A program made the position numbers and the translations under genes. From positions 1-64,000 of the forward strand of contig JBKDKA010000048.1 in NCBI GenBank assembly GCA_046345315.1: 64,000 nt of DNA, read 5' to 3'. This DNA comes from F1-80-MAGs062 sp046345315. Lineage in GTDB: Bacteria; Planctomycetota; Planctomycetia; Planctomycetales; Planctomycetaceae. A model generated the notes under the pieces. The model was given only the letters and a program-made list of their open reading frames with translations. It was not told where the DNA came from and made no database searches. Positions 35,306 to 44,995 of this stretch are shown here, one piece after another; positions within the stretch are counted from its first letter, which is position 1; the number at the start of each line of letters is the position of its first letter.

Positions 35306-37781
35306 GTGTACCGCCTGTCCGTTTCTGCGCTTCGAGCCGCAATTTTTCGAGACGAGTCAGTCGCTTCTCCACCGGTGCTGCCGGAGCGGCTGCAACAGGC
35401 ATTGGCGCCGCAGGTGTGGCGGCCGGTGCCGGCGTTGCAACGGGAGCCGGAAGTGGTTTATCGATCCGCAGTTCTGTATCACCAATCCGAGCATGCACAA
35501 TCGGTTCCGAATTGTCGGTGACCACGACCTGACAGAACAGATTCTTGTGAGTGCCTTCCGGACTGTCGGTGGCTGTCTTCACCTTGAAGACCAGCTCCTT
35601 TGTTTCCGGAGTGATCTGCAGTGGTTCTGCTGAAACCTTATGTGGGAGCCCGATGAGGGTAACAGTTGCGGGTGCCTTCAGTTCCTTCAGCACCTGCACA
35701 TCAGCCAGTACTTCGGTTTCCTGACCCAGTTCAACGGATGCTCGCTTCAGAGCAATGCCCACAAATGGTTCGGCGATTTCCAAAGTCGCCATCTGAGATG
35801 CTGTCCAGGCCGCACCGTTAACATTCGATGACGCAATCGCGTACACAGGCCATTTTCCAAGTGTCGCGCTGCCGTTCGCAGTGATCTGATAGAGCCCTTC
35901 CGTCTGCCCCTTTGGGATTGAAATCGCACTTGCGGCTCCGATCCCCGGTGGCTGATACGGGAACTGCACCTGAATCTCCTCGTCCCAGCCTTCCTTCTTC
36001 TTCGCAACAATCTTCAGGTTCATCACGCCATCACGCACGATCGGTACCTGAGGCTGAACGAACTCGATTGTGAATGGTAGTTCGTCGACGACCGCGACCG
36101 GGAGTCGTTCAACGTCCTTCCATGAGTAAAGAGACTGTCCTGGTGCAGCAATGACGAAATCGGCGCGATTCACGAAACGACCGCTCACGCTGAGATTCGG
36201 GTCTGTTGTCTTCATTCGAAAATCAACCAGAGCACCTCCCAGGGGAGCATCCGGAGCGGCTTCGAAGATGATTGGCATCAGATTCTGATCCGCTCGCATT
36301 GGTTGAGCGATGATCTTCAGTCCAGGAGGCAATGGAAGTTCCTCCAGAGCCAGTTCACCTCCGAAGTTGATACGTTCTGCAGAAATCAGTGAGCCGAATC
36401 GGCCTCCTCGCGGAACATAGATCTGCTGGCGAGACTGGGAATACCGCGCCACTCGTGGTATTCCGAGATTCAATGAAGGCTTCACATCCTGGAACTCAAT
36501 TCGATACGTGAATCCCGCACCACCGCGACCAAGGTGATCAGTGACTGTGCAGAGGTATTCTCCGTCTGCAGGAACCTGAAATCGCATGTAACTGTCTGGT
36601 CCGCGTGAATCATCGTTGCCGCCAATCCCCTCCCCGCTGGCCTTGTAGAGGCTCATCACAGGATCGATGGCAGAACGAATCCGGCGACCAAGACACTCCA
36701 CCTCGAAGACCTGCCCGGCTTTGGCTGTGAAGCGGAAGACATCCACATCACCGGGTTCCTGAAGAATCCCGTTGAAGGAAGAAGGAAACGCAACGACCGT
36801 TGCCTTGTCGAAGGCGTTGTTGGGTTCCACTTCCAGAGCATTTGGATGTGGCGATACTCGAACCACGTGACCTGATGGTGCTGTCCCACCGGCATCTTCC
36901 GGGAATACAAGAGTTTCGACCGAGCCGTCCGCTGGGAGGGTCACTTTCTTTGTCATCGGTCCGGTGGCATCGCCGATGAAAGTCAGTTCGACTTCCTGAC
37001 CTGCCTGACCGCCCGCAGGATGAACTGCAATCGGACGAGGGAACGTTCCGACATGCAGGCGGTAGCGACATTCACCATTTCCGCCGTAACCGCTTTCCCG
37101 CATCTCAATGATGTATTTGCCGTCTTCAGGAACCACGATCGACGTCACTGCATCCTGTCGCACAAGTGGCGAATCATCGACGGCAGATAGTTCGAAACGA
37201 CGTTCGTCCAGAATAGCAATGTAAGGATCGAACAGTGTCTGACCAAACCGCATGGCTTCAACTTCTACAGCCAGTCGCTGGCCCTTTTTCGCCTCGACGA
37301 CGAAATAGTCCACGTCTTCATTTTCGACGACACCGACAGCGGTAACATTGAGCGGAATCGGCTGCGGCGATTTGAAGTCTGTATTTGGTTCCTTCTCGTC
37401 GACTGCCGGCAGAGCGCCGACGAAGAACGTACGGTACTCGGAAATCCCGGATTTCGTTCTGACCTGAGCAGTGTGTTCTCCCGGACGACAATCCGGGGCA
37501 ATGCGAACCGTCACATCAATATTGTTGGCATCAGCAGGGACGATCTTCAGGACTTCGAAGCCAGGTTCGTAGAAGAAGATTTCTGCGGCATCATCGAGCC
37601 GTGCGCCGGCAAACCGGAAGACCTGTTCCGTGCCTCGCTGTCCACCACGGGGAACGATGATGGTCAGAGCAGGGTCGGAAGCCTGAACGGATTGCCCAGT
37701 GAGCACACTGTGCCCCGAAAGATCAAGGCCGTTCCAGAGGAGTAAACCCGGCAGCAGTGTTCTCAGGAATGCATTCTTCAT
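35295..37781 (-). CDS. Exported PPC-domain protein (cassette 2)
   Basis: 828 residues. The signal peptide is short (FLRTLLPGLLLWNGLDLSGH region) and the mature protein begins with an Ig/Bacterial-surface-like strand pattern (ALTIIVPRGGQRGTEQVF). PPC domains are visible around ENEDVDYFVVEAKKGQRLA and VEPNNAFDKATVVAFPSS followed by GDVDVFRFTAKAGQVFEV. The remainder is beta-rich. The tail is Pro/Ala-rich (about 795-812) and ends in a basic LTRLEKLRLEAQKR segment. It corresponds to the PPC gene of cassette 1 but has no coiled-coil tail. The gene lies between DUF1501 (495 bases upstream) and DUF1549/1553 (157 bases downstream). No catalytic site can be recognised. Confidence 0.85.
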   Translation of the reverse strand: MKNAFLRTLLPGLLLWNGLDLSGHSVLTGQSVQASDPALTIIVPRGGQRGTEQVFRFAGARLDDAAEIFFYEPGFEVLKIVPADANNIDVTVRIAPDCRPGEHTAQVRTKSGISEYRTFFVGALPAVDEKEPNTDFKSPQPIPLNVTAVGVVENEDVDYFVVEAKKGQRLAVEVEAMRFGQTLFDPYIAILDERRFELSAVDDSPLVRQDAVTSIVVPEDGKYIIEMRESGYGGNGECRYRLHVGTFPRPIAVHPAGGQAGQEVELTFIGDATGPMTKKVTLPADGSVETLVFPEDAGGTAPSGHVVRVSPHPNALEVEPNNAFDKATVVAFPSSFNGILQEPGDVDVFRFTAKAGQVFEVECLGRRIRSAIDPVMSLYKASGEGIGGNDDSRGPDSYMRFQVPADGEYLCTVTDHLGRGGAGFTYRIEFQDVKPSLNLGIPRVARYSQSRQQIYVPRGGRFGSLISAERINFGGELALEELPLPPGLKIIAQPMRADQNLMPIIFEAAPDAPLGGALVDFRMKTTDPNLSVSGRFVNRADFVIAAPGQSLYSWKDVERLPVAVVDELPFTIEFVQPQVPIVRDGVMNLKIVAKKKEGWDEEIQVQFPYQPPGIGAASAISIPKGQTEGLYQITANGSATLGKWPVYAIASSNVNGAAWTASQMATLEIAEPFVGIALKRASVELGQETEVLADVQVLKELKAPATVTLIGLPHKVSAEPLQITPETKELVFKVKTATDSPEGTHKNLFCQVVVTDNSEPIVHARIGDTELRIDKPLPAPVATPAPAATPAAPMPVAAAPAAPVEKRLTRLEKLRLEAQKRTGGTPAP

Positions 37782-38276
37782 GAAGTGTAACTTTCGACAG
37801 CGTTCCGGAAATCAATAAGAAGTCTGAATCTGAGACAGCCTGTGTGCGAACTCAGCCGCAATCCGTTCGAGTCTCAATCGAGGGAGATCCTGAGCTTGAG
37901 TTCGTGCTCAGTCAGGAATCAGGACTGACGACACGAACTATGGATTTCAGGACAGAGGCGTGCCGGGAGGTGGGAGCAACAGCGGGATCCGATCACAGAA
38001 CCTGCTCTCACGCTCACAGAAGTCGAGCCTCGCGAGAGATGGCTGAAAGACGATCGGTGGGGTAAACGGAAGTTGAGCGAGGAAGGGTCTCATAAATTCG
38101 CGAGTCACGATTGCTCGGCTCGCTGAAATGGCGATTCCGGAAAATCACCTGAAAAACAGACTCCAAACACCAGCAGAAAACTCTGCTGCGCGATGATGCT
38201 GCTGTCCGGCCCGAAACACCGGGGATCCACCCCTATCCGTTCACGGAGTCTTCATGAATCCGCGGCTGACATTTCC
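37782..38276. other. 495-base gap inside cassette 2
   Basis: Between the DUF1501 stop and the PPC start, both on the minus strand. I see no conserved gene. A short palindrome (CAGCAGAAAACTCTGCTG near 38171) is the only structure noticed. The gap is long enough to hold a separate promoter for the PPC gene. Confidence 0.5.
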
Positions 38277-39575
38277 CTATGCCAGCATTTCGCTGCGAAC
38301 CTTGCCGCCATCGACGATTTCGATCGGCCGGTCGCCCGGAGCCATCAGCTCCTTGTCGGCTGTAATTCCCAGGCAGTGATAAATCGTGGTTGCCCAGTCT
38401 TCGACGTTCAGCGGCTTGTCTTCAGGTTCACTCGCTGTTGAGTTAGAAGAACCATAGACGAATCCACCTTTCACACCACCACCAGCCATTACCACGCTGA
38501 ACACCTTCGGCCAGTGATCTCGGCCGGCAGTACCGTTGATCTTCGGCGTGCGGCCGAACTCACTGGCGATGCAGACGAGCGTATCCTTCAGGCGACCGCG
38601 TTCTTCAAGGTCTGTGATGAGCCGTCCGAATGCCTGATCAAGCGCCGGTACCTGTCCGTTCATTCCACCGGCGATGTTGTCGTGCATATCCCATCCGCCG
38701 TAGGTCAGTGTGACGAACCGTGAACCTGCTTCGATGAGACGGCGAGCCATCAGCATGCGAGCACCAGCAGTGTTGCGGCCGTACTGATCGCGAAGCGAGT
38801 CCGGCTCTTTGCTGAGATCGAACGCTTCGCGTGCTGTCGGGGAGCTGAGCATCCCGTAGGCTCGCTGATAAAATGTATCGACGGCATCCAGCGAGTCAGC
38901 TTTTTCTCGGCTGACGAAGTAGTCATTCACCGCATCGAGAGCTTTTCGACGTCGAGAGAACCGATCATCGGTGACTCCGCCCGGCAACTGCAGGTCACGA
39001 ACGGTAAACCCACCATCAGCAGGATCTGATCCCAGACTGAAAGGCGCGAACGAAGAACTCAGATAACCCGTGCCGGCAAATTCGTTTGGCTGCCCTGGGA
39101 TACAGACGTACTGTGGAAGATTGTTGCGAGGGCCAAATTCGTGACTGACAACGCTTCCCATGCTCGGATAAGAAAGCGCCGGGCTTGGCCGATAGCCGGT
39201 GAACATGTTGTGCGTTCCGCGCTCATGGGCCGCTTCGCCATGAGTCATCGACCGGCAGATTGTGATCTTGTCCATCACTGCTGCAGTCTGCACCCAGCGT
39301 TCATTGATGAACACACCGGGAACCTTCGTTTCGATTGAATTCATCGGGCCCCGGTATTCGATGGGGGCGTACGGTTTTGGGTCGAAACTTTCCTGGTGAG
39401 CCATTCCTCCGGGGAGGAAGATGAAGATCACTGATTTTGCAGTGCCCTCTTTGCTCTCGTAATTCTTGATGTCCCCCTGAGCGGACTGCATTCGCAGATA
39501 CTGTGCGAGCGTCAGACCAATGCCACCACAGAAGCCAACATGAAGGAAGGACCGTCGTGACGTGCCAGAGGACAT
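38277..39575 (-). CDS. DUF1501 protein with Tat-type signal (cassette 2)
   Basis: About 432 residues. ATG 39575 has GGAG about ten bases upstream and is preferred to the GTG three codons earlier. A twin-arginine signal SRRSFLHVGF is followed by GGIGLTLAQYL, so the protein should be exported folded. DUF1501 features: IFLPGGMAHQESFDPKP, INERWVQTAAVMDKITICRSM, MSSGTSR-type N-terminus, RDQYGRNTAGARMLMARRLIEAG, the TLTYGGWDMHDN segment, VCIASEFGRTPKI and GRDHWPKVFSVVMAGGG. It is shorter than the other two DUF1501 proteins in the window. It is the first gene of the minus-strand cassette and faces the sugar dehydrogenase gene across a 542-base divergent gap. Confidence 0.92.
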   Translation of the reverse strand: MSSGTSRRSFLHVGFCGGIGLTLAQYLRMQSAQGDIKNYESKEGTAKSVIFIFLPGGMAHQESFDPKPYAPIEYRGPMNSIETKVPGVFINERWVQTAAVMDKITICRSMTHGEAAHERGTHNMFTGYRPSPALSYPSMGSVVSHEFGPRNNLPQYVCIPGQPNEFAGTGYLSSSFAPFSLGSDPADGGFTVRDLQLPGGVTDDRFSRRRKALDAVNDYFVSREKADSLDAVDTFYQRAYGMLSSPTAREAFDLSKEPDSLRDQYGRNTAGARMLMARRLIEAGSRFVTLTYGGWDMHDNIAGGMNGQVPALDQAFGRLITDLEERGRLKDTLVCIASEFGRTPKINGTAGRDHWPKVFSVVMAGGGVKGGFVYGSSNSTASEPEDKPLNVEDWATTIYHCLGITADKELMAPGDRPIEIVDGGKVRSEMLA

Positions 39576-40117
39576 ACGAGACACTCCAGGGAAGGCGCTT
39601 CTCCGGGCAGGGAACAGTCTGCCTGACAGGAAGCGAGAAGGTGGGATTCAGCAGAATTGAGATTCTGTGCGGCTAACATGCCGCGTCAGGAAAACGCGAC
39701 GTCCGCCTTCATTATTGATACAGCTGATTCCGCGGATTGTCAAGGAGATGGATTTCAATATCTCACGATCAACAACTTCTTCCGCAGGCTTCGCAGGACT
39801 TTTGTTCAAAATTTCACCACAATCTCTATCGTAATGCCTGTTTTTAATTCAGAGTCGCCACCGGAAAACACACTCGTTCAGCGTCTGCCCGAAAGCGAAT
39901 CGCTCTCAGGGGGAACTGTCCGTTCCCGGAATTCTGTCGCTCTGGAGATGGACAGGTCGTCGAATTCCGCACACATTGCTCACTCGTCAAAGTCTGACAT
40001 AAGCCATTCGGCGACACCGTCAATCCACTCGATGGACTGACGAATCAACGCACTACAGATCCCGAACGGGGACCCGACACAGAGCGTGCTTTACCTGTTT
40101 CCGGAGATGATTCCATC
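39576..40117. promoter_or_regulatory. Divergent intergenic region between cassette 2 and the sugar dehydrogenase operon
   Basis: 542 bases between two outward-facing operons, so promoters for both must be here or nearby. A 127-residue open frame (39657-40040, plus) has no recognisable domain and is not called. I cannot place -35/-10 boxes with confidence. Confidence 0.5.
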
Positions 40118-43100
40118 ATGATCCAGCCATTGATGCTGAACCTGCCAGCGATACAGAATCAATCGACCAGTGACGATTTCCGCCAACCGGTCACCCGCCC
40201 CCGGACGATCAGATCAATGTCAGTAAAAAGGCTCTCTGCAGTTGAACGATTCGGCTCATTCAGAGCGACTCTTCCCGCTCTTCTGCTGATTCCGTTCCAG
40301 GCACTCCTTTTTTTCGTGCTTCAGAGCAGTGCCCTGTCTGCTGAACTGAGTCCGGGACCTCGGATCACAGAACGGCAGCCGTGGACTGCTTCGAACATCA
40401 AAGGTGTTCCGGATCCTCCGCCGCCTTATGTCGTGGAACCTGCGTTTCCGGACCTGACATTCACCCTGCCGCTCGAACTTGGCTCAGCTCCCGGGCTCGA
40501 CAGAATCTTCGTCGCAGAGCAAGGAGGAAAGGTCCTTTCCTTCCCTCGGGATTCAACTGTCAAGACACCGGATCTTGTCATTGACCTGAAGCAGCACCGA
40601 CCTGAAGTCACGGCTCTTTATTCGATCACGTTTCATCCGGATTTTGAAAAGAACCATTACATCTACCTGTGCTATATTACAAAGAGCGACATACCGGATG
40701 GCAGTCACATTTCGCGATTCACGGTTTCGGCAACACAGCCACCGGTGATTGATCCTGCGAGTGAGGTTCCGGTCATTCAGTGGTGGTCCGGTGGGCACAA
40801 CGGGTGCAGTCTGAAATTCGGTCCGGACGGTTATCTTTACATTTCCACGGGAGACGGCGGTGGTCCGTCACCTCCGGATCCGCTCCTCGCTGGTCAGGAC
40901 GTCACCAATCTTCTTTCTGCCATCCTCCGAATCGATGTGAATGCCACCGAAGGAGACCGCGGGTATCGAGTGCCACCGGACAATCCGTTGATCGGAATCC
41001 CTGGTGCTCGCCCGGAAATCTGGGCTTACGGATTTCGCAATCCGTGGCGAATGAGTTTTGATCCGGCGACCGGCGATCTGTGGGTTGGTGATGTCGGCTG
41101 GCAGCTCTGGGAAATGATTTATCGAGTGGAAAAAGGTGGAAACTATGGATGGCCCATCATGGAGGGGCCTCAGCCGGCGCTTCCGGAAAGCCCTCGCGGT
41201 CCGACACCCATTCTTCCACCCACTGTGAGCCATCCTCACTCCGAGGCAGCGTCAATCACCGGCGGATACGTTTATCGCGGTTCACGATTGCCGGAACTGA
41301 AAGGAGCATACGTTTATGGCGACTTTCAGACGGGGCGGGTCTGGGCACTGCGTCATGACGGAAAGACTGTCACCTGGCAGAAAGAGCTGGCTCAGACTCC
41401 GCTGGCGCTCGTCGGATTCGGCGAAGACACCAACGGCGAACTTTACCTCGTTGATTACAACCGAACTCAGACGATTTACCAGCTGGCACCGAATCCTCAG
41501 AAGGAAACCGCATCAAGTTTTCCGCTGCGACTCAGTGAGACGGGCCTGTTCACAGACCTCGTGAACGAAACTCCGTCGCCCGGTGTCACCGAATATGAGA
41601 TCAATGCTCATCACTGGGCTGATGGAACATCATCTCGCCGCTGGCTGGCTCTTCCCGGTGATCAGCCGGTTTCTGTCGAAGCGGATGGTGGATTCGTATT
41701 TCCCGACGGAGCCGTGATCGCAAAAACGGTCAGCTTCGAATCGAACAGCAGCAAAGAGCAGACTCGCAGACGACTGGAAACTCAGATTCTGCATCGCGAG
41801 CAGGGAAGCTGGCGTCCTTATACGTATCGATGGAATGATGGTCAGACGGATGCAGAACTCGTCCCCGCTGCGGGAGACAGTGTCGTTCTGAAGTTGCCGA
41901 CCGGGATCAGCTCAAACGGCAAAGCAGAGGAACATGCAGCATACGAACTGAAATGGCGATTCGCTGCTCGAAGCGAATGCCAGCTTTGCCACAACGCCTG
42001 GATCGACAAGAAAACCAGCATGATGGGTGTGCAGAGTGCTTCACCACTCGGCTTTAGTCTGATGCAGCTGAATCGCGTACTGAACACCAGCGGCCCCGAA
42101 AAGAACAATCAGCTCACCGCGATGAAAGATCTCCGATGGCTCACCGGCAGCATTCCGGAGAAACTGGATGAGGCTTCAAAATTCGTGAGCCCGTACGATG
42201 AACACGCCAGCCTGGACGCTCGTGCTCGTTCGTGGCTGCATCTGAATTGTGCTCACTGTCATCAGCCACATGCAGGAGGAAGCGCAACGATTGAACTGAT
42301 GTGGGAAGCAAAGCTCGAAGAGGCGAAGCTACTCAATGTTCGTCCGTCGCAAGGGGCATTCGGAATTGCTCATGGGAAACTGATTGCACCGGGAGACCCG
42401 ATCGGTTCCATTCTGCACTACCGAATCGCGAAGATGGGCGGCGGCCGAATGCCGCGTCTCGGATCAGAAGAAGTTGACGAGCGGGGAGTGGCATTGATCC
42501 ACGACTGGATTGCCGCCATGCCGGCAGCAGACACATCAGCTACGCCAACTTCTGAACCGTCTTTTGCCATACACAACGCAGCCACAGAGAAGTCGGTTCA
42601 GGCGCTGAAGTCAGATGATCCGGCGACGTACGAATCCGCGATTCGTGAGCTGACCGCGACGACGCGAGGGGCCGTGAGATTATCCGGCCTGCTGCAGAAG
42701 AAGGAGCTCACCGCAGCGGTCACGGTGGCGGCACTGAAGGTGGCAACAGAGCATCCGCAGTCGGAAGTTCGTGATGTTCTGGAACGATTTGTTCCAGCAG
42801 CGATGAGACAGAAGCGACTGGGAACATCCATCAACGTGGATGAATTGCTGTCCATGGAAGCCGATCCGGAACGTGGTCGACAATATTTCTTCCGTGAGGG
42901 AGCTGCTTCGTGTCGCAGCTGTCATCGAGTTCGTGATTCTGGTGAAACGCTTGGTCCGGATCTTTCGCAGATCGGGAAGAAGTATCCGCCGAAGGAGATG
43001 CTTCAGCATGTCCTCGAACCCTCTCGATTTATCGATCAGAAGTATGTACCGTGGATTCTTGAATCGCGTGACGGATTCGTCCACACCGGACTTCTTGTTG

Positions 43101-43279
43101 AAAAGACCGAGAATCATGTGGTGCTCAGGGATGCACAGAACCGCGAGGTTCGAGTTGCTGCGGCTGATGTCGAGACACTCGTCTCGCAGCAGAAATCGCT
43201 GATGCCGGAACTTCTGCTGCGTGACCTCACGCCGCAGCAGGCCGCAGACCTGATCGCCTGGCTCTGTTCGCTGAAGTGA
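40118..43279 (+). CDS. Exported PQQ-type glucose/sorbosone dehydrogenase fused to cytochrome c domains
   Basis: Up to 1053 residues. ATG 40118 has CGGAGATG upstream, but ATG 40217 (residue 34) gives a normal signal peptide (LPALLLIPFQALLFFVL); the choice is open. The first part (about 80-460) is a six-bladed propeller of the glucose/sorbosone dehydrogenase type: GLDRIFVAEQGGKVL, YSITFHPDF, GSHISRF, LYISTGDGGG, GYRVPPDNP, WAYGFRNPWRMSFD and GNYGWP. Two CX2CH heme sites lie in the middle (Cys621/Cys624/His625 and Cys711/Cys714/His715). A third (Cys932/Cys935/His936) opens a C-terminal heme domain of the Pirellula/Verrucomicrobium type, with LGPDLSQIGKKY. It probably oxidises a sugar or alcohol and passes electrons to its hemes; substrate unknown. 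The DUF1501 gene follows after 17 bases. Confidence 0.9.
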   Translation: MIQPLMLNLPAIQNQSTSDDFRQPVTRPRTIRSMSVKRLSAVERFGSFRATLPALLLIPFQALLFFVLQSSALSAELSPGPRITERQPWTASNIKGVPDPPPPYVVEPAFPDLTFTLPLELGSAPGLDRIFVAEQGGKVLSFPRDSTVKTPDLVIDLKQHRPEVTALYSITFHPDFEKNHYIYLCYITKSDIPDGSHISRFTVSATQPPVIDPASEVPVIQWWSGGHNGCSLKFGPDGYLYISTGDGGGPSPPDPLLAGQDVTNLLSAILRIDVNATEGDRGYRVPPDNPLIGIPGARPEIWAYGFRNPWRMSFDPATGDLWVGDVGWQLWEMIYRVEKGGNYGWPIMEGPQPALPESPRGPTPILPPTVSHPHSEAASITGGYVYRGSRLPELKGAYVYGDFQTGRVWALRHDGKTVTWQKELAQTPLALVGFGEDTNGELYLVDYNRTQTIYQLAPNPQKETASSFPLRLSETGLFTDLVNETPSPGVTEYEINAHHWADGTSSRRWLALPGDQPVSVEADGGFVFPDGAVIAKTVSFESNSSKEQTRRRLETQILHREQGSWRPYTYRWNDGQTDAELVPAAGDSVVLKLPTGISSNGKAEEHAAYELKWRFAARSECQLCHNAWIDKKTSMMGVQSASPLGFSLMQLNRVLNTSGPEKNNQLTAMKDLRWLTGSIPEKLDEASKFVSPYDEHASLDARARSWLHLNCAHCHQPHAGGSATIELMWEAKLEEAKLLNVRPSQGAFGIAHGKLIAPGDPIGSILHYRIAKMGGGRMPRLGSEEVDERGVALIHDWIAAMPAADTSATPTSEPSFAIHNAATEKSVQALKSDDPATYESAIRELTATTRGAVRLSGLLQKKELTAAVTVAALKVATEHPQSEVRDVLERFVPAAMRQKRLGTSINVDELLSMEADPERGRQYFFREGAASCRSCHRVRDSGETLGPDLSQIGKKYPPKEMLQHVLEPSRFIDQKYVPWILESRDGFVHTGLLVEKTENHVVLRDAQNREVRVAAADVETLVSQQKSLMPELLLRDLTPQQAADLIAWLCSLK

Positions 43280-43296
43280 ACTGATCGGAATCAACC

Positions 43297-44745
43297 ATGG
43301 CGATCAACGGAAATCTTTCGAAGCTTCTCTGTCCAGGTCCCGTGTCGCGGCGCAGTTGTCTCGAAATCGGAGCACTCGGGCTTGGGATGCCGGGGCTGAG
43401 CAGTCTTCTTCAGATGAGAGCTGCGGCTGCGGCTGCGGAGCGAGAGGGACAGAAAGATCGTCCTGAGGAAACATCGATCATTTTCATCTGGCTTCCCGGC
43501 GGACCTCCTCACATGGAGATGTACGACATGAAGCCGGACGCACCTTCGGACTACCGAGGGCTGTTTCAGCCGATCAGTACGAATGTGCCGGGCTTTGATG
43601 TCTGCGAATTACTGCCGCTTCATGCAAAGTGTGCCGACCGTTACACGATCATTCGTTCCGTCGCGCACGACTTTTCTGATCATGGCGGTGGCCACAAACG
43701 CTTCCTGACCGGGCGCATCCCAGCGACTCCCGATGGATTCGTCAATGATGCTCCCGCAGCAGGTTCGATCGTGGCTCGCTGCCGAGAGACTCACCAGGGT
43801 GCACTTCCAAACTATGTTTCCGGCACAGAACCCGGACGTGCCGGCGTCGATGTTTACAGTTTCGGCGCAGCGTATCTCGGCCCGTCGTATGTGCCCTTTA
43901 ACATTCCCGGCGATCCCAGTGATCCGAGGTTTCAGGTGACGAATCTTTCGCTCAACAAATCGACGTCAGCGCGACTGAGTGATCGTTCCGCACTCCTGAA
44001 CAGTTTCGACGGTCTTCGACGACAGATCGATCAGACCGGCCTGATGTCGGCGATGGATGGCTTCAATCGGCAGGCGATCTCACTGCTGACCAGTGATGCT
44101 GCTCGAAATGCGTTTGACCTTTCACAGGAACCTGATTCGCTTCGTGATCGCTATGGCCGCCACGCATGGGGTCAGCGAGCTCTGATGGCTCGACGGCTTG
44201 TCGAAGCGGGATGCAGCTTCGTGACGATGGTGATGGAGAATCCCTATCAGTCGGGAATTCGCCAGCTGAAGGCCGGCACGTACAACTGGGATTCCCATGC
44301 CGTCAACTGCCACATCTTCGAAGATGCTCGGATTCGTTTTCCAATTTACGATCAGGCTGTCACCGCACTTGTGGAAGACATTTACCAGCGGGGGCTCGAC
44401 CGAAGGGTTCTTCTGGTCGTGACGGGTGAGTTCGGACGAACACCGCGAATCTCTCACCAGAAGGGGACGCAGACCAAAATCATGCAACCGGGGCGAGACC
44501 ACTGGCCGCAGGCCATGTCGATGCTCGTTGCAGGTGGCGGGATGCGAACAGGGCAGGTCGTTGGATCCACGAATTCTCGAGGTGAGGAGCCGAGGGAACG
44601 GCCTTTGACGCCGAATGATCTCTGGGCAACGGTGTACCGTCATCTCGGGATCGATTACGAGCAGTCATTCCCTGACCACAACGGACGCCCCATGCCGATT
44701 CTGCCATTCGGATCGCCGATCTCCGAACTGCTCCCTGTATCGTGA
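43297..44745 (+). CDS. DUF1501 protein with Tat-like signal (sugar dehydrogenase operon)
   Basis: 482 residues, the third DUF1501 protein in the window. The N-terminus has VSRRSCLEIGALGLGMPGL, a twin-arginine-like signal in which a cysteine replaces the usual phenylalanine position. Family marks are FIWLPGGPPHMEMYDMKP, VCELLPLHAKCADRYTIIRS, GGGHKRFLTG, RDRYGRHAWGQRALMARRL, VVTGEFGRTPRI and GRDHWPQAMSMLVAGGG. It resembles the 14362-15810 protein more in layout than the shorter 38277-39575 one. It starts 17 bases after the dehydrogenase stop and is almost certainly in the same operon, the only one of the three DUF1501 genes next to a recognisable enzyme domain. Confidence 0.92.
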   Translation: MAINGNLSKLLCPGPVSRRSCLEIGALGLGMPGLSSLLQMRAAAAAAEREGQKDRPEETSIIFIWLPGGPPHMEMYDMKPDAPSDYRGLFQPISTNVPGFDVCELLPLHAKCADRYTIIRSVAHDFSDHGGGHKRFLTGRIPATPDGFVNDAPAAGSIVARCRETHQGALPNYVSGTEPGRAGVDVYSFGAAYLGPSYVPFNIPGDPSDPRFQVTNLSLNKSTSARLSDRSALLNSFDGLRRQIDQTGLMSAMDGFNRQAISLLTSDAARNAFDLSQEPDSLRDRYGRHAWGQRALMARRLVEAGCSFVTMVMENPYQSGIRQLKAGTYNWDSHAVNCHIFEDARIRFPIYDQAVTALVEDIYQRGLDRRVLLVVTGEFGRTPRISHQKGTQTKIMQPGRDHWPQAMSMLVAGGGMRTGQVVGSTNSRGEEPRERPLTPNDLWATVYRHLGIDYEQSFPDHNGRPMPILPFGSPISELLPVS

Positions 44746-44791
44746 ATGCCGGCATGGCTGTTGCTCCGGTACATCCAGGAATCAGGACTTC

Positions 44792-44881
44792 CGTCAATCC
44801 CGCGCAGGCGGGATGCCAGATCATGACACCGGATTCCAGTCTGTGCTGTTGTTTGAAAAGCACTGGCGTAGCCAGTGGCAT
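44792..44881. repeat. Two palindromic repeat elements between convergent genes
   Basis: 44792-44813 carries the CCCGCGCAGGCGGG palindrome, also found at 48059-48123. 44862-44881 is a single arm of the ACTGGC(A/G)TAGCCAGT element (CACTGGCGTAGCCAGTGGCA); the following 30 bases resemble those after the copy at 21828-21882. Confidence 0.8.
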
Positions 44882-44915
44882 ACATCAATTGATCTTTGAC
44901 AGAGCACAAACGAAT

Positions 44916-44950
44916 TGGCCGGAACTGTCAGAGAGTGACAGTTCCGGCCA
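44916..44950. terminator. Bidirectional terminator hairpin
   Basis: Perfect 15-base arms 44916-44930 and 44936-44950 around loop GAGAG. It lies between the convergent DUF1501 and DegP-type genes. On the minus strand it is followed by the T-rich ATTCGTTTG, on the plus strand by TCTTC, so it suits termination mainly for the protease gene. Confidence 0.65.
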
Positions 44951-44961
44951 TCTTCAGCTTG

Positions 44962-44995
44962 GTGCAGAATTATTCAGCGTGCAGAATCATTCAGC
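44962..44995. repeat. 17-base tandem duplication at the protease stop codon
   Basis: GTGCAGAAT(T/C)ATTCAGC occurs at 44962-44978 and 44979-44995, one base different. The second unit contains the stop of the DegP-type gene (44987-44989). Confidence 0.85.

Noticed and set aside
39657..40040. A 127-residue open frame in the divergent gap.
   Set aside because: No ribosome site, no recognisable domain, and it spans the region that must contain two promoters.
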